DNA of 64,000 nt from Paenibacillus endophyticus (GTDB taxonomy: Bacteria; Bacillota; Bacilli; Paenibacillales; Paenibacillaceae). Positions 17,987-26,886 of this stretch are shown here, piece after piece (positions within the stretch are counted from its first letter, which is position 1; each line of letters starts with the position of its first letter). The position numbers and the translations under genes were made by a program. The stretch covers positions 16,014-80,013 of the forward strand of contig NZ_JACHXW010000010.1 in assembly GCF_014192395.1 (NCBI RefSeq). Reading direction: 5' to 3'. The notes below the pieces were generated by a model, which was not told the DNA's origin, did no database searches, and worked only from the letters and a program-made list of their open reading frames with translations.

Positions 17987-18730
17987 CTATGCCACCGTTA
18001 GAATAATTGGCTTATCTTTCGTAATGATAATGGTATGTTCATGCTGAGCGGCAAAGCTACTATCCGGCGTGCGGAGGGTCCAGCCATCCTGCTGCTCGAC
18101 AACATAGTCCGCTCCCATCGATAGAAACGGCTCAATCGTAATGACTAAACCTTCCTTCAGCGTCCGTTTATCATGCTTGTTGTACGTCGGCGGTATTTGC
18201 GGCCATTCATGCACCGCTTTGCCTACGCCATGGCTGCATAAATCATTAATGACCTTATATCCGCCCTGCTTTGCTTCCTGCTGAATCAGCTTGCCGATTT
18301 CATTGATTCTCACGCCATGCTTAAGCGAAGAAATAACCTTCATCATCGTGTAATGCGTATATCGGCATAGCCTGGTAACCGGCTCGCTGAAAGGCGCGAT
18401 TTGGAAGGAATGCCCCGTATCGGCTACATAACCGTCTTTCTCCGCGCATACATCGATATTAATCAAATCGCCCGGCTTTAATACCCGTGAACCAGGAATG
18501 CCGTGTGCAACCTCATCATTGACGCTAATGCATGTTTGGCCGGGGAATTGAAACGTTTTGCTCGGACCGGAGACCGCGCCATGGCTTGCCAGAATACGTC
18601 CGCCAAGTTCATCAAGCTCCTTCGTCGTCATACCTGCCTTTGTGTGCCTCTTCATTTCATTCAACGTCAACGCAACGATTCTCCCAATCTCTTTGAGCCC
18701 ATCTATATCCTTCTGCGAACCTACCGTCAT
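17987..18730 (-). CDS. map: Type I methionine aminopeptidase
   Basis: 247 residues, normal for the type I enzyme that removes the initiator Met from nascent proteins. The metal ligands are in place: two Asp in INIDVCAEKDGYVADTGHSF, His in CSHGVGKAVHEWP, Glu in VITIEPFLS and Glu in EHTIIIT near the C-terminus. HGIPGSRVLKPGD is the typical lead-in. It is not in the ribosomal-protein cluster where the essential map usually lies, so it is probably a second copy comparable to B. subtilis MapB; that comparison is inference. GGAGG precedes ATG 18730. Confidence 0.93.
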   Translation of the reverse strand: MTVGSQKDIDGLKEIGRIVALTLNEMKRHTKAGMTTKELDELGGRILASHGAVSGPSKTFQFPGQTCISVNDEVAHGIPGSRVLKPGDLINIDVCAEKDGYVADTGHSFQIAPFSEPVTRLCRYTHYTMMKVISSLKHGVRINEIGKLIQQEAKQGGYKVINDLCSHGVGKAVHEWPQIPPTYNKHDKRTLKEGLVITIEPFLSMGADYVVEQQDGWTLRTPDSSFAAQHEHTIIITKDKPIILTVA

Positions 18731-18796
18731 TCGTCAGCCTCCATCCTTTTTTTTGCTTCGGTATAAGTTACATTCAACTGCATAAGACATAGCCGT

Positions 18797-19774
18797 TTAT
18801 ACTGGCAGCCTATAAATCGCGAAAGGCTCGCCATGGCGGAAGGAATGGCTGACAGCATCCAGCTCTCCCAGCATCTCGGCTGAGAGTTCCAAGCTCACGC
18901 TCGTTAAGTTCGCTTTGAGCTGCTCAACCTTCGTCGCGCCAACGATAACGGAGGACACGACGGGCTGATGCATAAGCCATGAGAGGGAGAGGCTGCTTGG
19001 CGTTACATCCATTTGCGAAGCAAGCGTCGCTACGTTCACGCTTAACGCTATCGTCCTATCGCTTATGAACCTTTGAAAGTTTGGATCAGTCTCTGCCCGC
19101 GAACCTTGCGGCACTATATCCGCTGCGCTGTACTTGCCCGACAGAATGCCACCTGCCAGCGGGAAATAAGGAATGATACTAACGCCTTGATCCAAACACA
19201 TGGGGATGAGCTCCTGCTCCGGCGTGCGATCAGCCAAGGAGTAGCTTGCCTGCGTAGCCGCAAACCGATTCAGACCAAGCCGGTCGCTAATGCCAAGCGC
19301 CTTCATCAGCTCCCACGCCATATAATTCGAAGCGCCAATGTAGCGCACCTTACCCGAGCGAACCATATCCTCCAGCGTTCGCAGTGTCTCCTCAAGCGGT
19401 GTTTGCGGATCGAAGGTATGGATTTGATAGAAATCCACATAATCGGTTTTCAGACGCTTCAAGCTGCCTTCCAGCTCGGCCATCAAATGATAGCGGGACG
19501 ATCCCCTCTCATTCACTCCAGCTCCCCGAACCAATCCGGCCTTGGTCGCAAGCACGACATCATGTCTTCGCCCCTGCAGCGCTTTCCCGATTATTTTCTC
19601 TGATTCCGAGCCTGCATAAATATTGGCCGTATCCACGAAATTAATGCCGTTATCGATCGCGTAATGGATGATTTGCTCGGAAGCTTCACGGTCAGCGCGC
19701 TTACCGAAAGCGTTCGTGCCTAATCCAAGAGCGGAAACTTTAAGTCCGCTATTGCCAAGACGGCGGTATTTCAT
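18797..19774 (-). CDS. Aldo/keto reductase
   Basis: A 325-residue NADPH-dependent TIM-barrel oxidoreductase. Catalytic tetrad positions are visible: Asp in NFVDTANIYAGSESE, the Tyr in the same segment, Lys in VVLATKAG and His in FYQIHTFDP. IIPYFPLAGGILSGKY and the C-terminal SVIVGATKVEQLKANL are cofactor-binding regions. It is a general stress or detoxification enzyme with unknown substrate. AAAGGAG lies before ATG 19774. Divergent from the SNF2 helicase gene. Confidence 0.9.
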   Translation of the reverse strand: MKYRRLGNSGLKVSALGLGTNAFGKRADREASEQIIHYAIDNGINFVDTANIYAGSESEKIIGKALQGRRHDVVLATKAGLVRGAGVNERGSSRYHLMAELEGSLKRLKTDYVDFYQIHTFDPQTPLEETLRTLEDMVRSGKVRYIGASNYMAWELMKALGISDRLGLNRFAATQASYSLADRTPEQELIPMCLDQGVSIIPYFPLAGGILSGKYSAADIVPQGSRAETDPNFQRFISDRTIALSVNVATLASQMDVTPSSLSLSWLMHQPVVSSVIVGATKVEQLKANLTSVSLELSAEMLGELDAVSHSFRHGEPFAIYRLPV

Positions 19775-19897
19775 GACATTCAGCTCCTTTTAATGATCGT
19801 AATGATTCATATATGACCTCATTTCTTTATTATAGCTTTGTTTGCCTATTATTTCAGTACCGCCTTCAGAAGCAGCTTCGGCTTCTACCTTTTGTAC

Positions 19898-19927
19898 TGT
19901 GACCCCGCGCCTAAATTCTGCTATGAT
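19898..19927 (+). promoter_or_regulatory. Candidate promoter of the SNF2 helicase gene
   Basis: TGTGAC (-35) and TATGAT (-10) separated by 18 bp, 56 bp before the chosen ATG. The -10 match is good and the -35 is weak. Confidence 0.35.
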
Positions 19928-19982
19928 AAGAGCAATAGATGAATCGGAACACATGTTTCCGTTACCCGAAAGGAATGGCATT

Positions 19983-22900
19983 ATGCACGCACTGTCCCTG
20001 CGGATCATTAAATTACTATGCGGCGAAGCCTTTTACGAACGAGGAGAAGCCTATTTCCAAGACGGCAAGGTTACGATTACAGACTCTGATCCGATATCTG
20101 GCAGCTATTCGGCCATCGTGCAGGGGAAGAAGCGTTACGACGTTACGATCGAGATTGATCGCGCCTTGGATGTCGACGCCGTTTGCACCTGCCTCGCCTT
20201 CAGTTCTTATGACAAATATTGCAAGCATATAGCCGCAGCGCTCCTTCAAATCCATGAGCTTCAGGAGCTAAACGACCGGCCAACAAAGGTTTATCCTTCT
20301 CTTCTGCATCCGGAGGACAGGCCTTACGACGATGATGATGAAGATGCGGAGGATAGCCCGTTATCGCATATCGAGCCGCGCTATGCGAAACATGCTGGTC
20401 TGCAGACCGCGGATACCCGATTGGCAAGCAGCCTATTGGGCTTATTCGACAGTCGCGGGCAGCGCACTAGCACCAATCGTTCGATACTGGACGCGCGGGC
20501 AGCGCTTGAGGTCGAGCTCACGATCAAGCTCCACCCCTACGGCTATCGAAAGTTCATGTTCGGCATCGAGCTGAAAATAGGCCCGAAACGATTGTATATC
20601 GTACAGCGGTTACGCGAATTTCTGGAGAAGGTCGATCGGCGGGAGCCGTTTGTATTCTCCAAGCATTTCACGTACGATCCGGCCATACACCGCTTTGAGA
20701 GGGAAAATGACGCTGTTTTAAGGCAGCTTTACCAAATCTATCGCCATGAGATGATTTTCCGTCAGTCTTCCAATCGGTTCTACCAAGCGGAAGCTCCTTC
20801 CGGCGGCGAGAGGATGCTGCTGATTCCGCCATTAAGCTGGAGCAGCCTGCTTCCTTTGCTGCAAGAGGCACCAACTGTTCTCTTACAAGCTGGAAGCCAA
20901 ACGTATAGCGGCATCTCGCTCAGCGATGAGGCTGTACCGCTTCATTTCTCATTCGATCAAGCGCCTAGTGACGGTTATCAGCTGCAGATTCTTGGGCTCG
21001 ATATGATCACTATGATGGAGGAATATGGGCTTATTATTGCCGATGGCAAGCTGCTTCAGCTGCCAGCAGACTCAGCCAAGCGGCTTGCCGAGCTGAAGCA
21101 GCTGGTCGATCATACGCGGAGACCCAGCATTGCTATTGCGCCTGAGCAAATGGAGCCCTTCATGGAGAAGGTCATTCCCGGTCTGATGAAGCTCGGCAGT
21201 GTCCAGATCGCCGAAGCGATCTCGGACCGAGTCCTGCAAACACAGCTGAAAGCGAAGCTGTATTTGGACCGAATCAGAGACCGACTCGTCGCAGGACTGG
21301 AATTCCAATACGGCGATATTGTCATCAATCCGCTGGAGGGCAGCGATAAAAAACGCGGAACCGATCGCATACTCATGCGAAACGGAGATCAAGAGCGGCA
21401 GATTCTGGAGCTGATGGAACTCGTTCCGTTTGCGAGGACCGAAGCCGGCTATTTCATGGAGGACGAGGACTCTGAATATGAGTTTCTTTACCATGTCGTG
21501 CCGCAGCTCGAGAGGCTTCTCACCGTGTACGCCACCTCCGCCGTCAAGGTTCGGATTGTGACCAAGCATGCGCCGCCTAAAGTAACGGTAAATGTGGATG
21601 AGCGTACCGACTGGCTCGAATTCAAATTCAATATGGACGGCATTCCCGAATCTGAAATCCGGAATCTGCTGCAATCCCTTGAGGTCAAACGAAAATACCA
21701 CCGGCTGCCGGATGGGGCATTGCTGCCGCTTGAAGGCGCTGAATTCCAAGAGATTATCCGTTTCTTGAATGACGTCGGCTTAAGCAACGGCGATATTGTA
21801 GGAGCTGAATTTCGCGTTCCTGCTGTTCGCGGCCTGCATCTTATCGATTCGCATGAAAATGGCAAAGCCATTAAGCTCGGCAAATCATTCCGCCAGCTCC
21901 TGGAAAATATGCGAAACCCGGATAATCTTGAATTCCCGGTTCCAAGCAGCCTCATGCCTGTGCTTCGCGATTATCAGGCATTCGGCTTCCAGTGGATGAA
22001 GACCCTTGCCCACTATCGGTTCGGCGGCATTCTTGCTGACGATATGGGCCTTGGCAAAACGGTACAGGCAATCGCCTTCATCGTTTCCGTACTGCCAGAG
22101 ATCCGTAAGCGGGAGCAGCCTGCTTTAATCGTTTCACCCGCGTCACTCGTCTACAATTGGCTGAATGAGCTCAAAAAATTCGCGCCCGAGATTCGCGCCG
22201 TCATCGCGGACGGAACCAAAACGCAGCGCAGCGGCGTACTAAGCGGCAGCATGGAGGCGGATGTCATCATCACCTCTTATCCTTTGCTTAGGCGGGATCT
22301 CACCCAATACATGAAACAGAGCTTTCATACGCTTATCATGGACGAGGCGCAGTATTTCAAAAACCATACGACTCAAACCGCTCAGGCGGTAAAATCCATC
22401 GACGCCGGATACCGATTCGCTTTAACGGGGACGCCGATCGAAAATTCGCTCGAGGAGCTGTGGTCTATTTTTGGCGCCGTATTTCCTGAGCTGTTTCCGA
22501 GCAGGCAAGCATTCAACGAGCTTACTCGGGAGAGTGTGGCGAGGCGGGTGCGCCCCTTCCTGCTTCGCCGGCTGAAGAGCGACGTGCTGCAGGAGCTGCC
22601 GGACAAAATCGAGTCCATACAGGCCTCCGAGCTGCTGCCGGAGCAGAAGCAGCTGTATGTCGGCTTCCTAGCCAAGCTGCAGCAGGAAACCGTAAAGCAT
22701 CTGAACGAGGAAGGCTTTCAGAAAAACCGAATTCGGATATTGGCAGGCATTACGAGGCTGCGCCAGCTCTGCTGCCACCCTGCATTGTTCGTGGATGGCT
22801 ATGAAGGAAGCTCAGCTAAATTCGAGCAGCTGCTCGATATTATCGAGGAATGCCAAAGCGCAGGCAAACGCCTGCTCATCTTCTCCCAGTTTACCGAGAT

Positions 22901-23327
22901 GCTTGGCTTGATCAGCCGCGAGCTTGGCTACAGAGGCGTGAGTTACTTCTACTTGGACGGGCAGACGAAAGCTTCGGAGCGTGTCGAGCTCTGCAATCGG
23001 TTCAACAGCGGCGAACGCGATCTCTTCCTGCTTTCCTTGAAGGCAGGGGGAACGGGACTTAATCTCACTGGCGCAGACACGGTCATCCTCTATGATCTTT
23101 GGTGGAATCCGGCTGTTGAGCAGCAAGCCGCAGACCGCGCACACCGAATAGGTCAAAAAAACGTCGTGCAGGTCATCCGGCTCGTGGCACAGGGCACGGT
23201 CGAGGACAAGATGTACGAGCTGCAGCAAAAAAAGAAGCATTTGATCGACGAGGTCATTCAGCCTGGCCAGGAGGCTATTTCTTCGTTAAGCGAGCAAGAA
23301 ATTCGCGAAATTCTGATGATTCAATAA
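19983..23327 (+). CDS. SWIM-domain SNF2-family helicase/translocase
   Basis: 1114 residues from ATG 19983, chosen because GAAAGGAATGG lies just upstream; an upstream in-frame ATG at 19842 has no binding site. Order of domains: SWIM zinc finger at 60-90 (Cys68, Cys70, Cys80, His82), a large bacterial SNF2-associated region, then the two helicase lobes. Walker A is DDMGLGKT near 685, Walker B is DEAQ near 785, and lobe two has SLKAGGTGLNLTGADTVI and the AHRIGQ motif near 1054. Such proteins are ATP-driven dsDNA translocases; bacterial members are linked to transcription or repair, and their exact role is unsettled. No restriction, defence or RNA polymerase genes flank it. A strong terminator follows. 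Confidence 0.93.
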   Translation: MHALSLRIIKLLCGEAFYERGEAYFQDGKVTITDSDPISGSYSAIVQGKKRYDVTIEIDRALDVDAVCTCLAFSSYDKYCKHIAAALLQIHELQELNDRPTKVYPSLLHPEDRPYDDDDEDAEDSPLSHIEPRYAKHAGLQTADTRLASSLLGLFDSRGQRTSTNRSILDARAALEVELTIKLHPYGYRKFMFGIELKIGPKRLYIVQRLREFLEKVDRREPFVFSKHFTYDPAIHRFERENDAVLRQLYQIYRHEMIFRQSSNRFYQAEAPSGGERMLLIPPLSWSSLLPLLQEAPTVLLQAGSQTYSGISLSDEAVPLHFSFDQAPSDGYQLQILGLDMITMMEEYGLIIADGKLLQLPADSAKRLAELKQLVDHTRRPSIAIAPEQMEPFMEKVIPGLMKLGSVQIAEAISDRVLQTQLKAKLYLDRIRDRLVAGLEFQYGDIVINPLEGSDKKRGTDRILMRNGDQERQILELMELVPFARTEAGYFMEDEDSEYEFLYHVVPQLERLLTVYATSAVKVRIVTKHAPPKVTVNVDERTDWLEFKFNMDGIPESEIRNLLQSLEVKRKYHRLPDGALLPLEGAEFQEIIRFLNDVGLSNGDIVGAEFRVPAVRGLHLIDSHENGKAIKLGKSFRQLLENMRNPDNLEFPVPSSLMPVLRDYQAFGFQWMKTLAHYRFGGILADDMGLGKTVQAIAFIVSVLPEIRKREQPALIVSPASLVYNWLNELKKFAPEIRAVIADGTKTQRSGVLSGSMEADVIITSYPLLRRDLTQYMKQSFHTLIMDEAQYFKNHTTQTAQAVKSIDAGYRFALTGTPIENSLEELWSIFGAVFPELFPSRQAFNELTRESVARRVRPFLLRRLKSDVLQELPDKIESIQASELLPEQKQLYVGFLAKLQQETVKHLNEEGFQKNRIRILAGITRLRQLCCHPALFVDGYEGSSAKFEQLLDIIEECQSAGKRLLIFSQFTEMLGLISRELGYRGVSYFYLDGQTKASERVELCNRFNSGERDLFLLSLKAGGTGLNLTGADTVILYDLWWNPAVEQQAADRAHRIGQKNVVQVIRLVAQGTVEDKMYELQQKKKHLIDEVIQPGQEAISSLSEQEIREILMIQ

Positions 23328-23368
23328 GCGTGCCTGGCCACACCGCACGCATCTATTTGAAACAATAT

Positions 23369-23403
23369 AAAGCCTCCGGACGTTTGCCGTTCGGAGGCTT
23401 TTA
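23369..23403 (+). terminator. Terminator of the SNF2 helicase gene
   Basis: Stem AAAGCCTCCGGACG / CGTTCGGAGGCTTTT with one mismatch and a short TTTG-like loop, ending in a TTTTA tail, 42 bp after the stop codon. Confidence 0.88.
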
Positions 23404-23490
23404 TGCAGGCATTTATCCATTGTCGTTACTTATCACTAGAGGGTGTATGTCTTCAATTGATACTAGCAGATTTTAATAGAGATAGGGATA

Positions 23491-23675
23491 TTGACCAGTA
23501 CGTATGCTCTATCTCGTACGTATACTTTCATTACATAGATCTATTAAATGATAAAAGAAAGGAGATGCTAGATTTTTAAGGCTTGCCTTTCATCCAGAAG
23601 CCTTAAGCTAATTTAAGAAAAGGAGTGCTGCTGCTTGAATATAAGAAAGCTCTATCCTTGAAAAGAGGTTAAAAC
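23491..23675 (+). promoter_or_regulatory. Structured 5' leader of the ArsB-like gene with two possible leader peptides
   Basis: Between 23404 and 23675 there is no large gene. The stretch holds two GTACGTAT copies (about 23499 and 23515), a 9-bp perfect hairpin TTAAGGCTT (23576-23584) / AAGCCTTAA (23598-23606) and two tiny frames, each with a GGAG-type site. The first is ATG 23565, coding MLDF, directly abutting its GGAG. The second is TTG 23635-23661, coding eight residues (M/L-NIRKLYP), with AAAGGAG ten bases upstream. The second frame ends two bases before the AAGAGG site of the carrier gene. This resembles attenuation-type leaders of resistance genes, but function is inferred. Confidence 0.4.
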
Positions 23676-25007
23676 ATGCATGATTTATCAATTGTAATGA
23701 CCATCTGCGCGTTTTTATTCACGCTTAGCTTCCTCTTTTGGCGCCCCCAGGTCAATGAAGCCATTCCAGCCACGATCGGCGCGGCAATCGTTCTCCTAAG
23801 CGGAAGTGTATCGCTCCATGATCTCTGGGAAATTACGGAAACGATTGGCGGCGCCGCCGTCACCATTATCGCCACCATCGTTATGGCCATCGTTCTGGAG
23901 AGCTTCGGATTCTTCTATTGGGCAGCAGAGCTGCTCACCAAGAAAGCCCGGGGCTCCGGCATTCGGTTATTTTGGCTGACCAACCTATTCTGTTTTCTAA
24001 TGACACTCTTCGTCAACAATGACGGAAGCATCCTCATTACAACGCCGATCCTGCTCCTTCTGCTGCAAAACATGGGACTTAAGAACAAGCAAAAAGTCCC
24101 TTACCTGCTGTCCGGCGCGTTAATTGCCACAGCTTCCAGCGCTCCGATCGGCGTAAGCAATATCGTGAATTTAATCGCCTTAAAGATCGTCCACATGGAT
24201 CTTTATATGCACACGGCCATGATGTTTGTACCCGCCTCGCTTGGACTGGTTCTGTTAGCTCTCCTTTTATTTGCCGCTTTCTACCGCGTGCTCCCAAGAA
24301 CGCTGCCGCCTGTTGCCAGATGGAGCCTCTTGCCGGGCAGCCATCCGCTCCAGCATACGCCTGCCCCCGATAACCGCAATCGCTTTATGCGCAATATTCT
24401 CATCTTCGTATTCTGCGTTCGGATAAGCCTATTCATCGCATCCTACCTCCACTTCTCAGTCGCAGCGACTGCTGTAATCGGATCGTCCTTACTGCTCGGC
24501 TGGCGATGGATCTACTTGAAAATCTCGCCGGCAGACATGCTTCGAAAAACACCTTGGTATATCCTTGTGTTTGCTTTCGGGATGTATGTCATTATTTACG
24601 GCTTGCGCAATATCGGCCTTACGGATTGGCTCATACAAATCATGCAGCCCCTCGTAACAGGAGGTCCGATTCATGCCAGTGTCTTAATGGGCGGATTGCT
24701 CACGGTACTCTCCAATCTGTTCAACAATCACCCCGCCTTAATGGTCGGAACAATTACCTTGATGAACATGGGCCTGGATCCGTTAACGTTGAAAATATCC
24801 TATTTGGCTAGTGTAATCGGCAGTGATATGGGCTCGCTTCTGCTGCCGATCGGCACATTAGCAACCTTGATGTGGATGCATATCGTACGCAAAGGCGGAG
24901 TGCCTATTAGTTGGGGTCAATATGTGAAAATAACAGCATTCGTCATTCCCCTTACCGTCGTATTCACCCTGATCGCCTTGTCGTATTGGGTATATTGGAT
25001 CTTCTAG
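23676..25007 (+). CDS. ArsB/NhaD-type ion transporter
   Basis: A 443-residue membrane carrier with about twelve helices, of the ion-transporter superfamily that includes the arsenite pump ArsB and NhaD antiporters. Diagnostic segments are FVNNDGSILITTPI and SNLFNNHPALMVGTITLM (paired N-x-D/N-N motifs of the two inverted halves) and SSAPIGVSNIVNLIAL. Many Paenibacillus and Bacillus proteins of this type are annotated as arsenic transporters. There is no arsR or arsC beside it, so arsenite export is only one possibility. AAGAGG lies seven bases before ATG 23676. The gene has an unusual leader and a bidirectional terminator. Confidence 0.82.
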   Translation: MHDLSIVMTICAFLFTLSFLFWRPQVNEAIPATIGAAIVLLSGSVSLHDLWEITETIGGAAVTIIATIVMAIVLESFGFFYWAAELLTKKARGSGIRLFWLTNLFCFLMTLFVNNDGSILITTPILLLLLQNMGLKNKQKVPYLLSGALIATASSAPIGVSNIVNLIALKIVHMDLYMHTAMMFVPASLGLVLLALLLFAAFYRVLPRTLPPVARWSLLPGSHPLQHTPAPDNRNRFMRNILIFVFCVRISLFIASYLHFSVAATAVIGSSLLLGWRWIYLKISPADMLRKTPWYILVFAFGMYVIIYGLRNIGLTDWLIQIMQPLVTGGPIHASVLMGGLLTVLSNLFNNHPALMVGTITLMNMGLDPLTLKISYLASVIGSDMGSLLLPIGTLATLMWMHIVRKGGVPISWGQYVKITAFVIPLTVVFTLIALSYWVYWIF

Positions 25008-25013
25008 CTGCTA

Positions 25014-25051
25014 AAGACAAAGAGACCTTCCGTCTGGAAGGTCTCCCTTTA
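25014..25051. terminator. Bidirectional terminator between carrier and Nudix genes
   Basis: Perfect 10-bp stem GAGACCTTCC / GGAAGGTCTC with a GTCT loop. Rightward tail CCTTTAT, leftward tail TTTGTCTTT. It lies between two convergent genes. Confidence 0.82.
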
Positions 25052-25065
25052 TAACCGATACCATT

Positions 25066-25623
25066 CTAAACTCGAAACAATCCATACCCTGCTAAGGGCA
25101 CAACAGGAGAAAGGTCCAGCCTAAGCCCCTCTGACCGGCCATGAAAAGCAACGTCTACAAGCCACTGCGTAAAGCTGGCAACATCCATAGACTCCAGCTC
25201 CTGCAGCGTGAAAAAACCTGCTGCATCAACCTCAACATGGTCAGGAACGGGCTCTCCGCTCACATATTCCATTTCAAATGCTACGTATAGATTATGGATG
25301 CTCCGCGGCTGATCACGCAGTGCCACAACGTTTTTGACAATAGCCTGCACGCCGCATTCTTCGAGCACCTCTCTTTGTATCGTGTCCTGTATCGCTTCCA
25401 TCTGCTCAATGTAGCCGCCGGGGTTGGTCCATTTTCCTTTACCCGGCTCCTGTGCCCTGCGAACGAGTAAAATTTTGTCTTCTTTCACCACAAGCGCGCC
25501 AACGCCAATGCTGTAATTGCCCCAATGTACAAAGCTGCAGCTAGTACACGCTCTCCTCATCGTTCCATCCACATCTCTAGTTTCCAGCTCATGGCCGCAT
25601 GCCATGCAAAACTTAGCATCCAT
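25066..25623 (-). CDS. Nudix hydrolase with N-terminal zinc ribbon
   Basis: About 185 residues. The N-terminal zinc ribbon has the pairs CMAC and CTSC. The Nudix box is complete: G-x5-E-x7-REVLEECGV inside NPGGYIEQMEAIQDTIQREVLEECG. Nudix enzymes cleave nucleoside diphosphates linked to another moiety; ribbon-bearing members include NADH or ADP-ribose pyrophosphatase-like enzymes, but the substrate here is unknown. ATG 25623 was preferred to 25656 because GAGGTG lies six bases upstream. Confidence 0.9.
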   Translation of the reverse strand: MDAKFCMACGHELETRDVDGTMRRACTSCSFVHWGNYSIGVGALVVKEDKILLVRRAQEPGKGKWTNPGGYIEQMEAIQDTIQREVLEECGVQAIVKNVVALRDQPRSIHNLYVAFEMEYVSGEPVPDHVEVDAAGFFTLQELESMDVASFTQWLVDVAFHGRSEGLRLDLSPVVPLAGYGLFRV

Positions 25624-25802
25624 CTGCATCACCTCTAGCTCCAGCTTCTGTCTCATCAGATTATACGAATTATTTGGGCTGCTGCATAGTACGCCATCGC
25701 TTTACTTATCGAAGAGCGCTGGATTCCCCCTCCCTGTTTGAATATCAGCTCCGCAAGCAGGTATAATGCCTTTAAGAGCTTTCACATTGGAGGAATATAC
25801 CT

Positions 25803-26795
25803 ATGCGTTTTGTAAGCAACAACGGCATAACCGATCCTGCCATAAACTTGGCACTGGAAGAATACATTTTGCGTTCCCTGCCAGACCATGACGATTACCT
25901 TCTTTTCTACATCAATGAGCCGTCCATTATTATTGGCAAAAACCAAAACACCGTCGAGGAAATCAACGCGGAATATGTAGAAGCAAACAAGCTTCACGTC
26001 GTCCGTAGACTCTCTGGAGGCGGCGCCGTTTATCATGATTTAGGCAACTTGAATTTCAGCTTCATCATGAAGGATGACGGCAAGTCCTTCCATAACTTCA
26101 AGAAATTCACCGAGCCTGTCGTCCGGGCGCTTCAGGAGCTTGGCGTCGATGCCGCCATGACAGGCCGCAATGATCTGCAGGTCGGCGAACGGAAAATTTC
26201 CGGAAACGCGCAGTTTTCTACCAAAGGAAAAATGTTCAGCCATGGTACGCTGCTCTTTGATTCCGAGATCGAAAACGTCGTATCTGCGCTTAAGGTCAAC
26301 GCAGAGAAGTATGTTTCCAAATCAACCAAATCCATTCGCAGCCGCGTTGCCAATATTGCAGAATTTCTGCATGAACCGCTGACTATTGAACAATTCCGGC
26401 AAAAGCTCCTGCAATCCATCTTTGAGCAAACGCAAGACATCCCCTTCTATGAGCTCTCGGACGATGATTGGGAAAAGGTAAGGAAGCTTGCAGATGAGCG
26501 TTATCGCAGCTGGGAATGGAATTACGGCCGCTCTCCCGCATTCAACGTCCAGCAGAAGAAGCGGATCGAAGGCGCCGGTACTTTCGATGTCAGGCTCCAG
26601 GTTGAAGAGGGGTTGATCGTTGGCGCTGCCATCTACGGTGATTTCTTCGGACGCGGCGACAGCGCTGAGGCTGCCGCGAAGCTGATCGGTGCGCGGTACG
26701 AGGCTGCCGCTTTGAAGCAGCTGACCGCAGCCTTGGATCTCCCATTCTACTTCGGGCCTATAACCGAAGATGACTGGCTCAGCTTGCTTATTTAA
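25803..26795 (+). CDS. lplA: Lipoate-protein ligase A
   Basis: 330 residues, the size of the two-domain ligase. The large domain shows RRLSGGGAVYHDLGNLNFSF (lipoate/lipoyl-AMP loop) and the catalytic Lys in GRNDLQVGERKISGNAQF; the C-terminal domain follows from about 255. The enzyme activates free lipoate with ATP and attaches it to lipoyl domains or GcvH. GGAGG is placed eight bases before ATG 25803. In B. subtilis this enzyme is LplJ. Single-gene unit with its own terminator. Confidence 0.94.
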   Translation: MRFVSNNGITDPAINLALEEYILRSLPDHDDYLLFYINEPSIIIGKNQNTVEEINAEYVEANKLHVVRRLSGGGAVYHDLGNLNFSFIMKDDGKSFHNFKKFTEPVVRALQELGVDAAMTGRNDLQVGERKISGNAQFSTKGKMFSHGTLLFDSEIENVVSALKVNAEKYVSKSTKSIRSRVANIAEFLHEPLTIEQFRQKLLQSIFEQTQDIPFYELSDDDWEKVRKLADERYRSWEWNYGRSPAFNVQQKKRIEGAGTFDVRLQVEEGLIVGAAIYGDFFGRGDSAEAAAKLIGARYEAAALKQLTAALDLPFYFGPITEDDWLSLLI

Positions 26796-26819
26796 GCATC
26801 TTATTTAATCATTACGTTA

Positions 26820-26859
26820 AACAACCCCCGCGCCACTTGGCTCGGGGGTTGTCGTGTTT
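26820..26859 (+). terminator. Terminator of the lipoate ligase gene
   Basis: Perfect 10-bp stem ACAACCCCCG / CGGGGGTTGT with an internal GCC/GGC pair and ACTT loop. The rightward tail CGTGTTTC is T-poor. It may also stop the convergent chemoreceptor transcript. Confidence 0.75.
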
Positions 26860-26886
26860 CTATTCGGCACAATCCATCATTACCTG

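Noticed and set aside
21072..21749. 225-residue minus-strand frame inside the SNF2 gene
   Set aside because: Antisense shadow; the plus frame carries clear helicase and SNF2-associated motifs.
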